From positions 1 through 64,000 of the forward strand of contig JAHCHG010000004.1 in the NCBI GenBank assembly GCA_026129865.1: DNA of 64,000 bases, in the 5' to 3' direction. The translations under genes were made by a program, and so were the position numbers. The DNA comes from Pyrinomonadaceae bacterium. GTDB lineage: Bacteria > Acidobacteriota > Blastocatellia > Pyrinomonadales > Pyrinomonadaceae. The notes beneath the pieces are model-generated. The model did not search any database and was not told where the DNA came from. It saw nothing but the letters and a program-made list of their open reading frames with translations. Below are positions 44,597 to 53,058 of the stretch, in pieces. The stretch's first letter is position 1, and every line of letters begins with the position of its first letter.

Positions 44597-45250
44597 ATGA
44601 GAACGAGACAGTTTGAAAGAAAAAATTCGGCGGAAGGTCAAAATCGCGATCGTTGGCTGATCTCGTATGCCGATCTCGTGACTCTGCTGCTTGCATTATT
44701 TATTGTTCTTTATGCTGCAAGCGATCATGAAAGAGCGAAACAGATCGCGCAAAGTTTTTCGGACAAAAGTTTTGCAGGGGAAGGAATTTTGCCGGAAAAT
44801 GCCGCGCTTGTCGGTCCCAGAGAACGGCTTGAAGAAAAATTCAGATCGAACCCGGTGCTGTCTTCCAAGACGTCAATGAGCCAGACGTCGCGCGGCTTTG
44901 TTGTTTCACTTTCCGAGGCTGGTTTTTTCGCGCCCGGCGACGCTGCCGTCAGTGCCGAAGCGAAACAAGTGCTCGATGAGATCTCATCCTCTATAAATGA
45001 AACGGAATTCTCGATCCGCGTCGAAGGTCATACCGATTCGGTTCCGATCTCAAATTCGAAGTATCCCAGCAATTGGGAACTTTCCACCGCGCGCGCCTCA
45101 TCGGTTTTGATCCGGCTAATGGAAAACGGCATCGCGCCCGAACGCCTTTCGGCAGCCGGCTACGGAGGTTTTCAACCTGTCGCCGACAATTCGACTCCGG
45201 AAGGTCGCGCAAAAAACCGCCGTGTCGATGTGGTAATTCTAAACCGCTAA
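44597..45250 (+). CDS. First stator pair, MotB/MotD-like peptidoglycan-binding subunit
   Basis: A 217-residue single-helix protein with an OmpA-like C-terminus. The membrane segment RWLISYADLVTLLLALFIVLYAAS contains the essential ion-binding aspartate (YAD), and a plug-like amphipathic stretch follows. The OmpA domain (SSINETEFSIRVEGHTDSVPISNS...NWELSTARASSVLIRLMENGIAPERLSAAGYGGFQPV...GRAKNRRVDVVIL) binds peptidoglycan to fix the stator. It lies 25 bases after its partner and is the last gene of operon 1. Confidence 0.93.
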   Translation: MRTRQFERKNSAEGQNRDRWLISYADLVTLLLALFIVLYAASDHERAKQIAQSFSDKSFAGEGILPENAALVGPRERLEEKFRSNPVLSSKTSMSQTSRGFVVSLSEAGFFAPGDAAVSAEAKQVLDEISSSINETEFSIRVEGHTDSVPISNSKYPSNWELSTARASSVLIRLMENGIAPERLSAAGYGGFQPVADNSTPEGRAKNRRVDVVILNR

Positions 45251-45373
45251 AATATCCGGAAGGCGATCACCGAACTTCAAGTTCATACCTCAAAAATCAA
45301 AGATCGAAGACCCGGCGAACGACCGTTAAAGATAAATTATTCGTTCCCCAAAATTATTTCTCAAATTTTTTTC

Positions 45374-45400
45374 TAAAGTTATTTTAGGCTTTTCCGATAA
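45374..45400 (+). promoter_or_regulatory. Sigma-28 (FliA) promoter of fliC
   Basis: TAAAGTTA at 45374-45381, an 11-base spacer, then TCCGATAA at 45393-45400, against the enterobacterial consensus TAAAGTTT-N11-GCCGATAA. It lies about 110 bases before the fliC ATG. Confidence 0.85.
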
Positions 45401-45409
45401 GCATTATGT

Positions 45410-45500
45410 AAGGAACGCTGCGAGGCGATTCCAATCTTAAAATAAACAAAAACACTTAAGACCAAAGCAGGGAAGCGGCGGTCAGAATGTTCACGGAGGA
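45410..45500 (+). promoter_or_regulatory. Putative CsrA-binding GGA motifs in the fliC leader
   Basis: The expected leader contains AAGGA (45410-45414), AGGGA (45469-45473) and ACGGAGGA (45493-45500). The last contains the Shine-Dalgarno GGAGG ten bases from the ATG. This matches the usual CsrA arrangement of one site on the ribosome-binding site and another upstream, as known for B. subtilis hag. Confidence 0.5.
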
Positions 45501-45509
45501 ACAAAAACC

Positions 45510-47045
45510 ATGTCAAATTTTTCATTGATCAACAACAGCTCGTCATCGATCGCACAGTCGAAATTGGCGGGAACCAGCAACCAACTTACAAAAACTTTGC
45601 AGCGCTTGTCTTCAGGACTCCGCATCACGCGGTCCGGCGATGACGCAGCTGGTTTGGCTATCGCAAACACGTTCCGCAGCGATGTCAGCGTTCTTTCACA
45701 GGGCGTCCGCAATGCTAACGACGGACTATCAACATTGCAGATCGTAGACGGCGGATTGAACACGATCTCGGGCTTGCTCGATCGTGCAGCATCGCTAGCT
45801 TCGCAGTCTGCATCGGGAACCTTCCAGGGAAACCGCGACACGCTTCAGGCTGAATTGGGCAAAGTATTGTCGGAAATCGACAGACAGGCTCAGAACATCG
45901 GTTTGGGCGGCGCAGCGGGAACGGCAGAAGGACGATTCAACAAAGCGATCGAAGTATTCATCGGCGGCGGCGCTTCGGCAAATGCAGCAGGAAACGCAGT
46001 TTCGGTAGATCTTTCGAACAGCCGCGTTGATAAAACAGGATTGGATCTGAACCAGATCAACATCGGCAACGGAACAGGAAACGTAACAGGCGCTCAGGAT
46101 ATCTCTGCAGGAATCACGGTGGCTGAAACATTGTCGTTCCAATCGATCGGATCGAGCGGACAATTGAATTCGTTCACGGTTGCTCTTTCGGCAGGCGCGA
46201 CGGCTTCGAACGCGCTGGACACGATCAATAACGATGCAAACGTACAGGCTGCCGGTGTCAAGGCTTCGCTCGACAACACAGGCAAATTGGTACTTGCTTC
46301 TTCACAGTTCTTCTCGGTTTCGTCAAGCGTAGCTGACGGAGCGGGACAGACAGGTATCGGCGGTTCAGGCGCAGCAATCGGCGACGCTGCTGTCAGCGGT
46401 GCTGCTAACAAGCAGGCTGTTGCCATCTCGGCTGCCGGCGGAACGCCTGCGGTTCAAACGCTTAGCTTCTCGGGCGATCAGATCGGCTATGCCGGATCAT
46501 CCAAGAACGTAACGTTTACTTCGGCTGCAACGGCTGCTGCCGGTGCAACGGCTGCGGTTAATGCTGTAAACAACGACGTTGATCTTCGATCGGCTGGCGT
46601 GTTTGCCGTTCAAACAAAAGCTGACGGTTCCGAAGTTGCTTTCGTTTCGCTGAAATCCTTTAACCTGGGAATTTCAAGCGCTTCGACAGCAGGAGCTGAC
46701 AACAACATCGACGCTCTTCAAACGCAAACCGCTGTCGGCGGAGCAGTTCTGACGGGCGGAGAACAGGGTGCGAAGGATGCGATCGACGCTATCAAAGCTG
46801 CGGTTGCAACTCTCGGCGAAGTTCAAGGTAAGGTCGGTGCGGGTCAAAACAACCTGACGCAGGCTATCGAACTTGCTTCAACCCAGATCACGAACTTCCA
46901 GGCTGCTGAATCGGCTATCCGCGATGCAGACATTGCTCAGGAAGCTTCGAACCTTGCACGGTTGAACACATTGCAGCAGGCTGGTGTTTCGGCACTTGCT
47001 CAGGCTAACCAATCAAGCCAGGCTCTTCTTTCATTACTCAGATAA
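45510..47045 (+). CDS. fliC: Flagellin
   Basis: Filament subunit of 511 residues. The N-terminal D0/D1 region (about 1-165) has LSSGLRITRSGDDAAGLAIANTFRSDVSVLSQGVRNANDGLSTLQIVDGGLNTI, and the C-terminal region (about 420-511) has ALGEVQGKVGAGQNNLTQAIELASTQITNFQAAESAIRDADIAQEASNLARLNTLQQAGVSALAQANQSSQALLSLLR, ending like most flagellins. The variable D2/D3 middle is rich in Ala, Gly, Ser and Asn, with three similar segments of the VQTLSF/AAVNAVNND type that suggest internal duplication. Codon use is noticeably more uniform than neighbours, as expected for a very abundant protein. Only one flagellin gene is present in the window. Confidence 0.98.
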   Translation: MSNFSLINNSSSSIAQSKLAGTSNQLTKTLQRLSSGLRITRSGDDAAGLAIANTFRSDVSVLSQGVRNANDGLSTLQIVDGGLNTISGLLDRAASLASQSASGTFQGNRDTLQAELGKVLSEIDRQAQNIGLGGAAGTAEGRFNKAIEVFIGGGASANAAGNAVSVDLSNSRVDKTGLDLNQINIGNGTGNVTGAQDISAGITVAETLSFQSIGSSGQLNSFTVALSAGATASNALDTINNDANVQAAGVKASLDNTGKLVLASSQFFSVSSSVADGAGQTGIGGSGAAIGDAAVSGAANKQAVAISAAGGTPAVQTLSFSGDQIGYAGSSKNVTFTSAATAAAGATAAVNAVNNDVDLRSAGVFAVQTKADGSEVAFVSLKSFNLGISSASTAGADNNIDALQTQTAVGGAVLTGGEQGAKDAIDAIKAAVATLGEVQGKVGAGQNNLTQAIELASTQITNFQAAESAIRDADIAQEASNLARLNTLQQAGVSALAQANQSSQALLSLLR

Positions 47046-47080
47046 TTGATCGAAAAGTTGATTCTCCCACGAAAATCCAA

Positions 47081-47114
47081 GGCGAAGATTGGCAAAACAT
47101 TGTCGATCTTCGCC
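47081..47114 (+). terminator. Hairpin after fliC
   Basis: GGCGAAGAT at 47081-47089 pairs with ATCTTCGCC at 47106-47114 across a 16-base loop. There is no long T tract, so it may be a weak terminator or an RNA-stabilising hairpin for the flagellin message. Confidence 0.5.
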
Positions 47115-47149
47115 TATGGGCTTTTACAGATCAGCTAAGGAGGTAAAAA

Positions 47150-47485
47150 ATGCAAATCGCAAATACGCTGCAGCCTTCCGAATTTCATTCAACGATCGAA
47201 CGAGTATCCGAGAAGGCTGAACAGCCGAAGGTAAAAATTCAGACTGAATCGAACGCAGACGAGAACAACGAAGCTTCACAAAAACTGCAGGAACTACGTT
47301 CCGCTTTTGAAGACTCGAATATCTCGCTTTCGTTCAGCCAGGATGAACAAACAAAAGCCGTTGTCGTCAAATTGGTCGACAAAATAACGGGCGAAGAGAT
47401 CCGGCAGATTCCTACCGAAGTCTCGCTTAAACTTGTAGCGATCAACGCAAAGCTGCAAGGCAACTTTCTGGACCAAGAATCCTAG
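47150..47485 (+). CDS. flaG: Flagellar protein FlaG
   Basis: A 111-residue cytoplasmic protein linked to filament length control, normally beside fliD. The C-terminal half (LQELRSAFEDSNISLSFSQDEQTKAVVVKLVDKITGEEIRQIPTEVSLKLVAINAKLQG) is the FlaG domain; the N-terminal half is polar and likely flexible. A perfect Shine-Dalgarno TAAGGAGGT at about seven bases suggests high translation. It follows the fliC hairpin and precedes fliD. Confidence 0.92.
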   Translation: MQIANTLQPSEFHSTIERVSEKAEQPKVKIQTESNADENNEASQKLQELRSAFEDSNISLSFSQDEQTKAVVVKLVDKITGEEIRQIPTEVSLKLVAINAKLQGNFLDQES

Positions 47486-47542
47486 AAAACAAACCGGAGC
47501 GGCAAATGAAAATTTGCCGCTTCGCTTAACTCATTTTTTGTT

Positions 47543-48940
47543 ATGGCTACAAACATCAGTTTCAGCGGGCTCGGCAGCGGTATCGATTTTGGCGTCGTTC
47601 GCGATGCGATCATTGCGCAGCGGTCGCTGCCCATCAATCGCCTGCAATCACGAGCGAGCAACTACAACGGGCGGATCGAAGCGCTAAAGCAGCTGAATGC
47701 AGCGCTTGCCTCGCTCGCGACCGCATCGGAAGCATTGACGGACCGCTCGGTCGGAACCGGACGCAACGGTGTTACCAGCGAACCGACGGTAGCAACCGTC
47801 AGTGCGACGAGCGCGGCTTCGCTTGGAAATTTCGATCTTAATGTCTCGCGAATCGCTTCGAATCTGACGCAGGCATCGCGAAATTATTCATCTGCGACCG
47901 ATCCGATCCTCGCCGGCGGAGCAACCGTCGGGACATTTGAACTGCAGAAAGGCGGCGTCGTACCGGGAACCGTCATTACAATAGATTCCACCAACAACAG
48001 TCTTGAAGGCTTGCGCGATGCGATAAACGCTGCAAATGCCGGAGTCAATGCGAATATCGTCGATATCCGAGGCGACGGAACGGAGCTTCAGCTTGTTTTG
48101 AATTCAAATGAAACCGGCGATGTCGGGCGGGTGGAACTGGTTGAAACTTCGGCGACCGGGACAAGTGCCGATCTGAATCTTCGATCGCTGAATCCGCCGG
48201 ACGGCGATTTTTCGAAACTCAATGCGTCGTTTACGGTAAACGGACTGCAGCTTTCGCGACCGACAAATTCCGTTACGGACGCAGTAACCGGCGTAAATCT
48301 AACTCTTAAAAAAGCCGGAACTTCGTCGATAACTATCACGCAATCGACCGATATCGAAAATCGGCTGCGCGGTTTCGTAAATGCATATAATGCCGTGCAG
48401 GATTTTGCCGCCGCGCAATACAAGAAGGACGCTCAAGACCGACCGACCGGAATTTTAGCCGGCGATGCCAATCTTCGAGGCGTTCAGCAGGAATTGAGAA
48501 ACGCCATCAATCGGACATCCGAATTGAACGGCGGGACGTTTGAATCGCTTTCGCAATTGGGAATTACCTCAACGGACGACGGACATCTTGCTTTTGATTC
48601 GACGGTTTTGAACGAAGCGCTGAAAACCAACCCCGCAGACGTCCGCGCGCTGATTTACGGTGCGACGGAAACCGATTCCGGACTGTTTCAAAATATCCGG
48701 GAGATCACAAAAGGCATGAGCGACAGCGTAACCGGAAGCGTGCAGGGCGCGATTTCCGGGTATCAAAGTTCGGTCAAAAGCATTAACGAATCGATATCAA
48801 AAAAATTAGAATCGCTCGACCGTCTGCGTTCTCAATTGACCCGCCAATTTGCTGCGGCGGACGCGGCGATCGGACAGCTGAATAATCAGGGAACTGCTTT
48901 GACGAGCATAATTAAGTCGCTTGAACCGCGCGAAAAATAA
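47543..48940 (+). CDS. fliD: Filament cap protein FliD (HAP2)
   Basis: Caps the growing filament and helps flagellin fold at the tip. The 465 residues begin ATNISFSGLGSGIDFGVVRDAIIAQRSLPINRLQSRASNYNGRIEALKQLNAALASLATASEAL, the FliD N-terminal signature, and end with the coiled-coil C-terminal domain SVTGSVQGAISGYQSSVKSINESISKKLESLDRLRSQLTRQFAAADAAIGQLNNQGTALTSI. The centre is beta-rich. No Shine-Dalgarno of note; 57 bases after flaG. Confidence 0.95.
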   Translation: MATNISFSGLGSGIDFGVVRDAIIAQRSLPINRLQSRASNYNGRIEALKQLNAALASLATASEALTDRSVGTGRNGVTSEPTVATVSATSAASLGNFDLNVSRIASNLTQASRNYSSATDPILAGGATVGTFELQKGGVVPGTVITIDSTNNSLEGLRDAINAANAGVNANIVDIRGDGTELQLVLNSNETGDVGRVELVETSATGTSADLNLRSLNPPDGDFSKLNASFTVNGLQLSRPTNSVTDAVTGVNLTLKKAGTSSITITQSTDIENRLRGFVNAYNAVQDFAAAQYKKDAQDRPTGILAGDANLRGVQQELRNAINRTSELNGGTFESLSQLGITSTDDGHLAFDSTVLNEALKTNPADVRALIYGATETDSGLFQNIREITKGMSDSVTGSVQGAISGYQSSVKSINESISKKLESLDRLRSQLTRQFAAADAAIGQLNNQGTALTSIIKSLEPREK

Positions 48941-49069
48941 ATTCATTTTCGCGAGTGTTCAGGTCCGATTTTCTTTCTGGGAACTTGTTTCAATTTGAAA
49001 AACTACTCAAGTTTTCAAACATTTAGCCGATATGTTTATTGGCAGAAACAGCACTCAAAGGAAAAAATT

Positions 49070-49516
49070 ATGTACTCAAAAGGACTCGCAAGCTACGGAA
49101 AGATCGCAAATGCGGAAACCGATCCGATCAAGCAGATCGTCATGCTCTACGACGGTGCGATCAAATTCATCAACCTGACCGCAGACGATATTGAAAAAAG
49201 CGATTTTGTCGCGAAGGCGGAACATTCGAACCGCGCGCTGGACATAATCAATTATCTGCAATCGATCCTCAATTTTGAAAATGGCGGAGAAGTTGCGGAA
49301 ACCTTAGACACACTTTACGCAAGCGTCGCTCGAATGATGCTTCGCGCCAGCGCCGAACTCGATTCCGAGTTGATGCGGAAATCGGCGGAAATGCTTGCAC
49401 CGGTTCGAGATGCCTGGGAAATAAATGCCCAAAACGGCAGCAGCGATCAAGCCGTTCCCGAAAATGCGGCGGCATATTCGCCAAACGCAATGACCGGCGT
49501 CAGCATGGCATATTAA
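49070..49516 (+). CDS. fliS: Flagellin export chaperone FliS
   Basis: Binds the flagellin C-terminus and prevents early polymerisation. ATG 49070 (AAAGGA eight bases upstream) gives 148 residues starting MYSKGLASYGKIANAETDPIKQIVMLYDGAIKFINLTADDIEK and including NRALDIINYLQSILNFENGGEVAETLDTLYASVARMMLRAS, both FliS hallmarks. A frame from 48995 would add 25 residues that are not FliS-like. The C-terminus is extended by about 20 polar residues. Four bases separate it from the next gene. Confidence 0.95.
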   Translation: MYSKGLASYGKIANAETDPIKQIVMLYDGAIKFINLTADDIEKSDFVAKAEHSNRALDIINYLQSILNFENGGEVAETLDTLYASVARMMLRASAELDSELMRKSAEMLAPVRDAWEINAQNGSSDQAVPENAAAYSPNAMTGVSMAY

Positions 49517-49520
49517 TAAA

Positions 49521-49964
49521 ATGTTGGATCAAAACGAGATAAAACATAAATCCGAATCGCTGATCGAGCTTTTGACCGCACAATGCGCGGATCTTGAAAA
49601 ACTGCTCGATCTGGCGCGGGCAGAAACGGATGCTGCGAAGTCCGGAAATTTTCTAGGCGTGCTCGATATTGTGTCCGACCGCGAAATTATCGGAAAAAAG
49701 CTCGAAACATACCATCGTCAGATATCGGAGCTTCGTTCGGCGCTTGGCGAAAATGCAGAGACCTATCGAAGGAACGAGATAGCAAACCGTGTTGTTGAGA
49801 TCGCGAATTTGACGATCGAACAAGATCAATTTACACACAAACTGCTTTGCGCGGCACGGCAGGATTCGAAGGAAACATTGGAAAGATCTGCCAGCAGAGA
49901 CCGCGGGCACCGTGCTTATCTAAGCGCGCCGACAAAAGGTTTAGCTTACGAAGGGAATTTTTGA
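49521..49964 (+). CDS. FliT/FlgN-like flagellar chaperone
   Basis: A 147-residue helical cytoplasmic protein: LIELLTAQCADLEKLLDLARAETDAAKSG, REIIGKKLETYHRQISELRSAL and EIANLTIEQDQFTHKLLCAARQ form likely coiled coils. It sits directly after fliS where FliT, the FliD chaperone, is found in many genomes. Similarity is too low for a firm name. It ends the late filament cluster before a bidirectional terminator. Confidence 0.75.
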   Translation: MLDQNEIKHKSESLIELLTAQCADLEKLLDLARAETDAAKSGNFLGVLDIVSDREIIGKKLETYHRQISELRSALGENAETYRRNEIANRVVEIANLTIEQDQFTHKLLCAARQDSKETLERSASRDRGHRAYLSAPTKGLAYEGNF

Positions 49965-49993
49965 GCAGAAAATTTCGCTTTGTAGATAAAAAT

Positions 49994-50050
49994 GCGGAAG
50001 AGGACGAAGGCGTTACCCGAAACGAATCGTCTTAACTCTTCCGCTTTTTT
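49994..50050. terminator. Bidirectional terminator between convergent filament and flrC-like genes
   Basis: GCGGAAGAG at 49994-50002 and CTCTTCCGC at 50036-50044 pair across an additional inner GACGA/TCGTC stem, with T6 on the plus strand and T5 on the minus strand. Confidence 0.85.
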
Positions 50051-50053
50051 AAT

Positions 50054-51475
50054 TTAAGATCCTGTAGCTGAAATTGGTCCGTCTTCGCCGGTATCGTCGC
50101 TTTCGATCTGCAGACGTTTGATCTTTTCAACCAGCGTCGTCCGCTTCATATTCAAAAGTTTCGCAGCCTGCATTTTATTTCCGCCTGTTTTTTCGAGCGT
50201 TTGAAGCAAAAGTTCGCGCTCTACCTGGGAAACGACCCCTGACAGATCGATCCCTTCGTCGGGAATCGAGTCCGGGATCAAGCCGCCAGTTGCCGGGATC
50301 TGAAACATACTCGGCTGGTTTTTTATCTCTTCCGGCAGATGCTGAAGTAAAATCTTTGTTTCCGCGCCCGAAAAAACCGCTGCTCTTTCCATTGCATTTT
50401 GCAACTGGCGAACATTCCCGGGAAAATTGTAGGAGATCAGCGAATGAAGCGCTTCTTCGGACACCGTTTTATTGACGAGTCCGGTGCTTTTACAAAATCT
50501 GTTGAGCAGCCCTTGAGCGATCGGCGGAATATCGTCCGGACGTTCGCGCAGCGGCGGGACACGCAGGTGAACGACATTTAAGCGGTGATAAAGATCCGCG
50601 CGAAAACTGCCGTCATGAATTTTTTCTTCCAAATTTGCGCTTGTCGCCGCGACTATTCTGACATCGACCTTGATCGTCTTCGCCGACCCGAGCTTTTCAA
50701 ATTCACTTTCCTGCAGAACTCTAAGCAGTTTCGACTGCAGAGCCAAATTCATATCTCCGATCTCATCAAGGAACAGCGTTCCTCCGTCGGCTTGTTCAAA
50801 GCGACCTTTTCGTTCGCCCTGCGCGCCGGTGTAAGCACCTTTAACATGACCGAAGAGTTCGTCTTCAAGCAGCTGTTCAGGGATCGCAGCGCAGTTTAGC
50901 GCAACAAAGGCAGATTTGGTACGGTTGCTCGAATCATGAATCGCGCGGGCGACAAGTTCCTTTCCGGTCCCGGTTTCGCCCGTGATCAAGGCGTTTATCT
51001 TAAACGGAGCGATGGTTTCGATCTGTTCCATCAGCTGAAGCATGATCGACGATTTCGCGATTATCGACGAATGAGTCGTGTTTTCGTTCGAACTTTCGTC
51101 CGGTTTCGATCGAGCTCGACTCAACGCCACGCGGATCGAGCTGATCAGATCGTTCAATGCGACGGGTTTACAGAGAAAATCGGACGCGCCGAGTTTCATT
51201 GCCTGAACTGCAACATCGATCGTTCCGAAGCCTGTCATTACAAGGATCTCGACATTCGGATTATGTCCCAGCCCAAAAGGAATGAATTCGAGACCGGATT
51301 TTTCAGGAAGATTTACGTCCGTCAGAATAACGTCAAAGACCGTAGATTCGAGCAGCTCGATCCCCTCTTCCGCCGATTTTGCGCCGTGAACGTTGTGTCC
51401 TTCTGATTTTATTGCATCGATCAAAACGCTTCGGAGCCGAATATCATCTTCGATGATCAAAATATTTGCGTTCAT
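50054..51475 (-). CDS. Sigma-54-dependent response regulator (NtrC family, FlrC/FleQ-like)
   Basis: A 473-residue activator: REC domain (1-120) with phospho-acceptor Asp53 (ILTDVNLPEKSG) and the acidic pair E9/D10, a linker, the AAA+ central domain with Walker A GETGTGKE (about 166), sigma-54-contacting GAYTGA (about 212) in place of GAFTGA, and LDEIGDM, and a C-terminal Fis-type helix-turn-helix GNKMQAAKLLNMKRTTLVEKIKRLQ (about 430-465). It lies between two flagellar transcription units and faces a sigma-54 promoter, so it very probably activates 51678 and 26733. No partner histidine kinase is in the window. The gene converges with the filament cluster and diverges from flgB. Confidence 0.93.
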   Translation of the reverse strand: MNANILIIEDDIRLRSVLIDAIKSEGHNVHGAKSAEEGIELLESTVFDVILTDVNLPEKSGLEFIPFGLGHNPNVEILVMTGFGTIDVAVQAMKLGASDFLCKPVALNDLISSIRVALSRARSKPDESSNENTTHSSIIAKSSIMLQLMEQIETIAPFKINALITGETGTGKELVARAIHDSSNRTKSAFVALNCAAIPEQLLEDELFGHVKGAYTGAQGERKGRFEQADGGTLFLDEIGDMNLALQSKLLRVLQESEFEKLGSAKTIKVDVRIVAATSANLEEKIHDGSFRADLYHRLNVVHLRVPPLRERPDDIPPIAQGLLNRFCKSTGLVNKTVSEEALHSLISYNFPGNVRQLQNAMERAAVFSGAETKILLQHLPEEIKNQPSMFQIPATGGLIPDSIPDEGIDLSGVVSQVERELLLQTLEKTGGNKMQAAKLLNMKRTTLVEKIKRLQIESDDTGEDGPISATGS

Positions 51476-51585
51476 TAATTAGGAGTGGTAAGCGTAAAAA
51501 ACTACCGGACTTAAAGCACCTCAATGAAGTTCCGAGACCTCAATCCGGTAAAGCAAAAATATCGCACACAGTGTTTCGTGTCAAC

Positions 51586-51631
51586 AAAATGACGATCCGA
51601 GCGTCATTTTTGACGCATTTTCGTCAAAAAA
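51586..51631. promoter_or_regulatory. Two inverted repeats upstream of the flgB sigma-54 promoter, candidate activator sites
   Basis: AAAATGACG (51586-51594) pairs with CGTCATTTT (51602-51610), and TTTTTGACG (51607-51615) with CGTCAAAAA (51622-51630). The pattern TGACG-N6/7-CGTCA occurs twice, with centres two helical turns apart, about 60-90 bases upstream of the promoter, as expected for enhancer-binding sites. Bases 51617-51631 are identical to 26768-26782. Confidence 0.55.
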
Positions 51632-51676
51632 CCGCTTCGATTGCCCAAAATGCCCGTAAAATCAGGGATCTATTTG

Positions 51677-51693
51677 CGGCACGGTCATTGCAC
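51677..51693 (+). promoter_or_regulatory. Sigma-54 promoter of the flgB operon
   Basis: CGGCACGGTCATTGCAC has GG at 51678-51679 and GC at 51690-51691, with exactly ten bases between and a nearly full match to TGGCACG-N4-TTGCA. About 25 bases upstream of the flgB ATG. Confidence 0.88.
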
Positions 51694-51716
51694 TAACCGA
51701 CTCCGGAGGTAATCGA

Positions 51717-52106
51717 ATGAGTTTATTCTCAACGGACGGTATAACTAATCTGCTTCAATCGTTTCTGGACGTTCAAGCACGTCGTTCAGAGGTAATTGCC
51801 GGCAACGTTGCCAATGCGGATACTCCCGGTTATACCGCTAAAGAGATTGATTTCAACGAATATCTTCAGGAAGCCGCCCGCCAAAGCAAGCTCCCGCAGG
51901 CAAGGCAAAATTGGCAGAACCTTTCATCTTTCACTCCCGCGATAACCGAGCAAACTCCCACAGTTATCGGATTAGATGGAAACACAGTGGATGCGGGGCG
52001 CGAAATGGCAGATCTTGCGCAAACCGGAAGTAATTTCAATTTCGGTGCCAAAATGCTCCAATCGCGCCTGCGTTTACTTCGTTCGGCGATCAGAGAAGGC
52101 AGATAA
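51717..52106 (+). CDS. flgB: Flagellar proximal rod protein FlgB
   Basis: Rod subunit of 129 residues. The family N-terminus LQSFLDVQARRSEVIAGNVANADTPGYTAKEIDF and C-terminus GREMADLAQTGSNFNFGAKMLQSRLRLLRSAIREG are clear. CCGGAGG lies nine bases before the ATG. First gene of the sigma-54-driven flgB-flgC-fliE block; operon continues with fliF-fliJ. Confidence 0.96.
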   Translation: MSLFSTDGITNLLQSFLDVQARRSEVIAGNVANADTPGYTAKEIDFNEYLQEAARQSKLPQARQNWQNLSSFTPAITEQTPTVIGLDGNTVDAGREMADLAQTGSNFNFGAKMLQSRLRLLRSAIREGR

Positions 52107-52130
52107 TTCTCAAAAAGACCTAAAAACGCT

Positions 52131-52586
52131 ATGTCATTATTTACAGTTTTCAAAATTTCATCGCAGGGAATGACCGCACAGCGGCAGCGTTTAGAAGCTT
52201 CTGCAGCGAACCTTGCGAACGCAAATTCAACGCGAACTGAGAACGGATTGCCGTACCAGCGACGCGACGTAGTTTTCGAATCGCAAAATGTTAATGAAAC
52301 GTGGAACGAGACCGCGATCGCCAATGGATTGTTCGACGGCGATGAAAATCGCCCGCAAGGCGTAACGTCTGAAGTAGTTTTAGCCGATCAAAATCAATTT
52401 ATTACGCAATACCAGCCGGGGCATCCTGACGCCGATGAGAACGGATACGTCAAACTTCCCGATGTCGATCCGCTCGAAGAAACGGTAAATATGATGTCCG
52501 CAGCGCGGTCATTTGAAGCGAACGCAACGGTTTTTAACACTGCGAAAGAACTCGCACGAATCAGCCTTAATCTCGGCGACGCTTAA
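52131..52586 (+). CDS. flgC: Flagellar proximal rod protein FlgC
   Basis: Rod subunit of 151 residues with SLFTVFKISSQGMTAQRQRLEASAANLANANSTRTENGLPYQRRDVVF and the C-terminal YVKLPDVDPLEETVNMMSAARSFEANATVFNTAKELARISL, full FlgC hallmarks. It follows flgB by 24 bases and lies five bases before fliE. Confidence 0.97.
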   Translation: MSLFTVFKISSQGMTAQRQRLEASAANLANANSTRTENGLPYQRRDVVFESQNVNETWNETAIANGLFDGDENRPQGVTSEVVLADQNQFITQYQPGHPDADENGYVKLPDVDPLEETVNMMSAARSFEANATVFNTAKELARISLNLGDA

Positions 52587-52591
52587 TTTTT

Positions 52592-52900
52592 ATGAATGTT
52601 TCAAGCTTACTTTCTACGGTTGCTCCCGCACCGATGTCTCCCACAAGCCAAATTTCCACCGGAGGAACGGAAACCTCCGGTGGAAACTTTGGGACTTTGG
52701 TGAAAGATGCAGTTGAATCAATAGAAGGCTCGCAAAGATCTGCCGACCAAGAAATAGCAAAAGCGGTTACGGGCGAATCGCCCGATCTACACCGCACGAT
52801 CATTGCGCTGCAAACTGCCGATCTAAAATTTCAACTCGGACTTCAAGTCCGTAATAAGCTTATCGGCGCTTATGAAGAAATCATGAGGATGCAGGTGTAA
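52592..52900 (+). CDS. fliE: Hook-basal body protein FliE
   Basis: Rod-MS-ring adapter, exported first. The 102 residues have a polar N-terminus and the conserved C-terminal DAVESIEGSQRSADQEIAKAVTGESPDLHRTIIALQTADLKFQLGLQVRNKLIGAYEEIMRMQV. It ends before a heptanucleotide array and fliF. Confidence 0.95.
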   Translation: MNVSSLLSTVAPAPMSPTSQISTGGTETSGGNFGTLVKDAVESIEGSQRSADQEIAKAVTGESPDLHRTIIALQTADLKFQLGLQVRNKLIGAYEEIMRMQV

Positions 52901-52907
52901 AAAAGTG

Positions 52908-53054
52908 GATAGTTGATAGTTGATAGTTGATAGTTTGTCCTTAATCTGTCGTTCCACACTGTAAAAAATCGAAAATCGAAAATCGAAAATCGAAAATCGA
53001 AAATCACGGATCGGAAATTCTAAACCTTAAATCGTAAGTCGTAAGCCGCAGATC
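52908..53054. repeat. Heptanucleotide arrays between fliE and fliF
   Basis: Four GATAGTT units lie at 52908-52935. After a unique 28-base stretch, thirteen in-phase units run from 52964 to 53054: AAAAATC, GAAAATC five times, then decayed units ending GTAAGTC, GTAAGCC, GCAGATC. The array stops four bases before the fliF ATG, leaving no Shine-Dalgarno. Confidence 0.93.
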
Positions 53055-53058
53055 AAAT

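Noticed and set aside
45073..45387. 104-codon frame overlapping the motD-like gene and the fliC promoter
   Set aside because: Out of frame with a clear OmpA-domain gene and without start signal.
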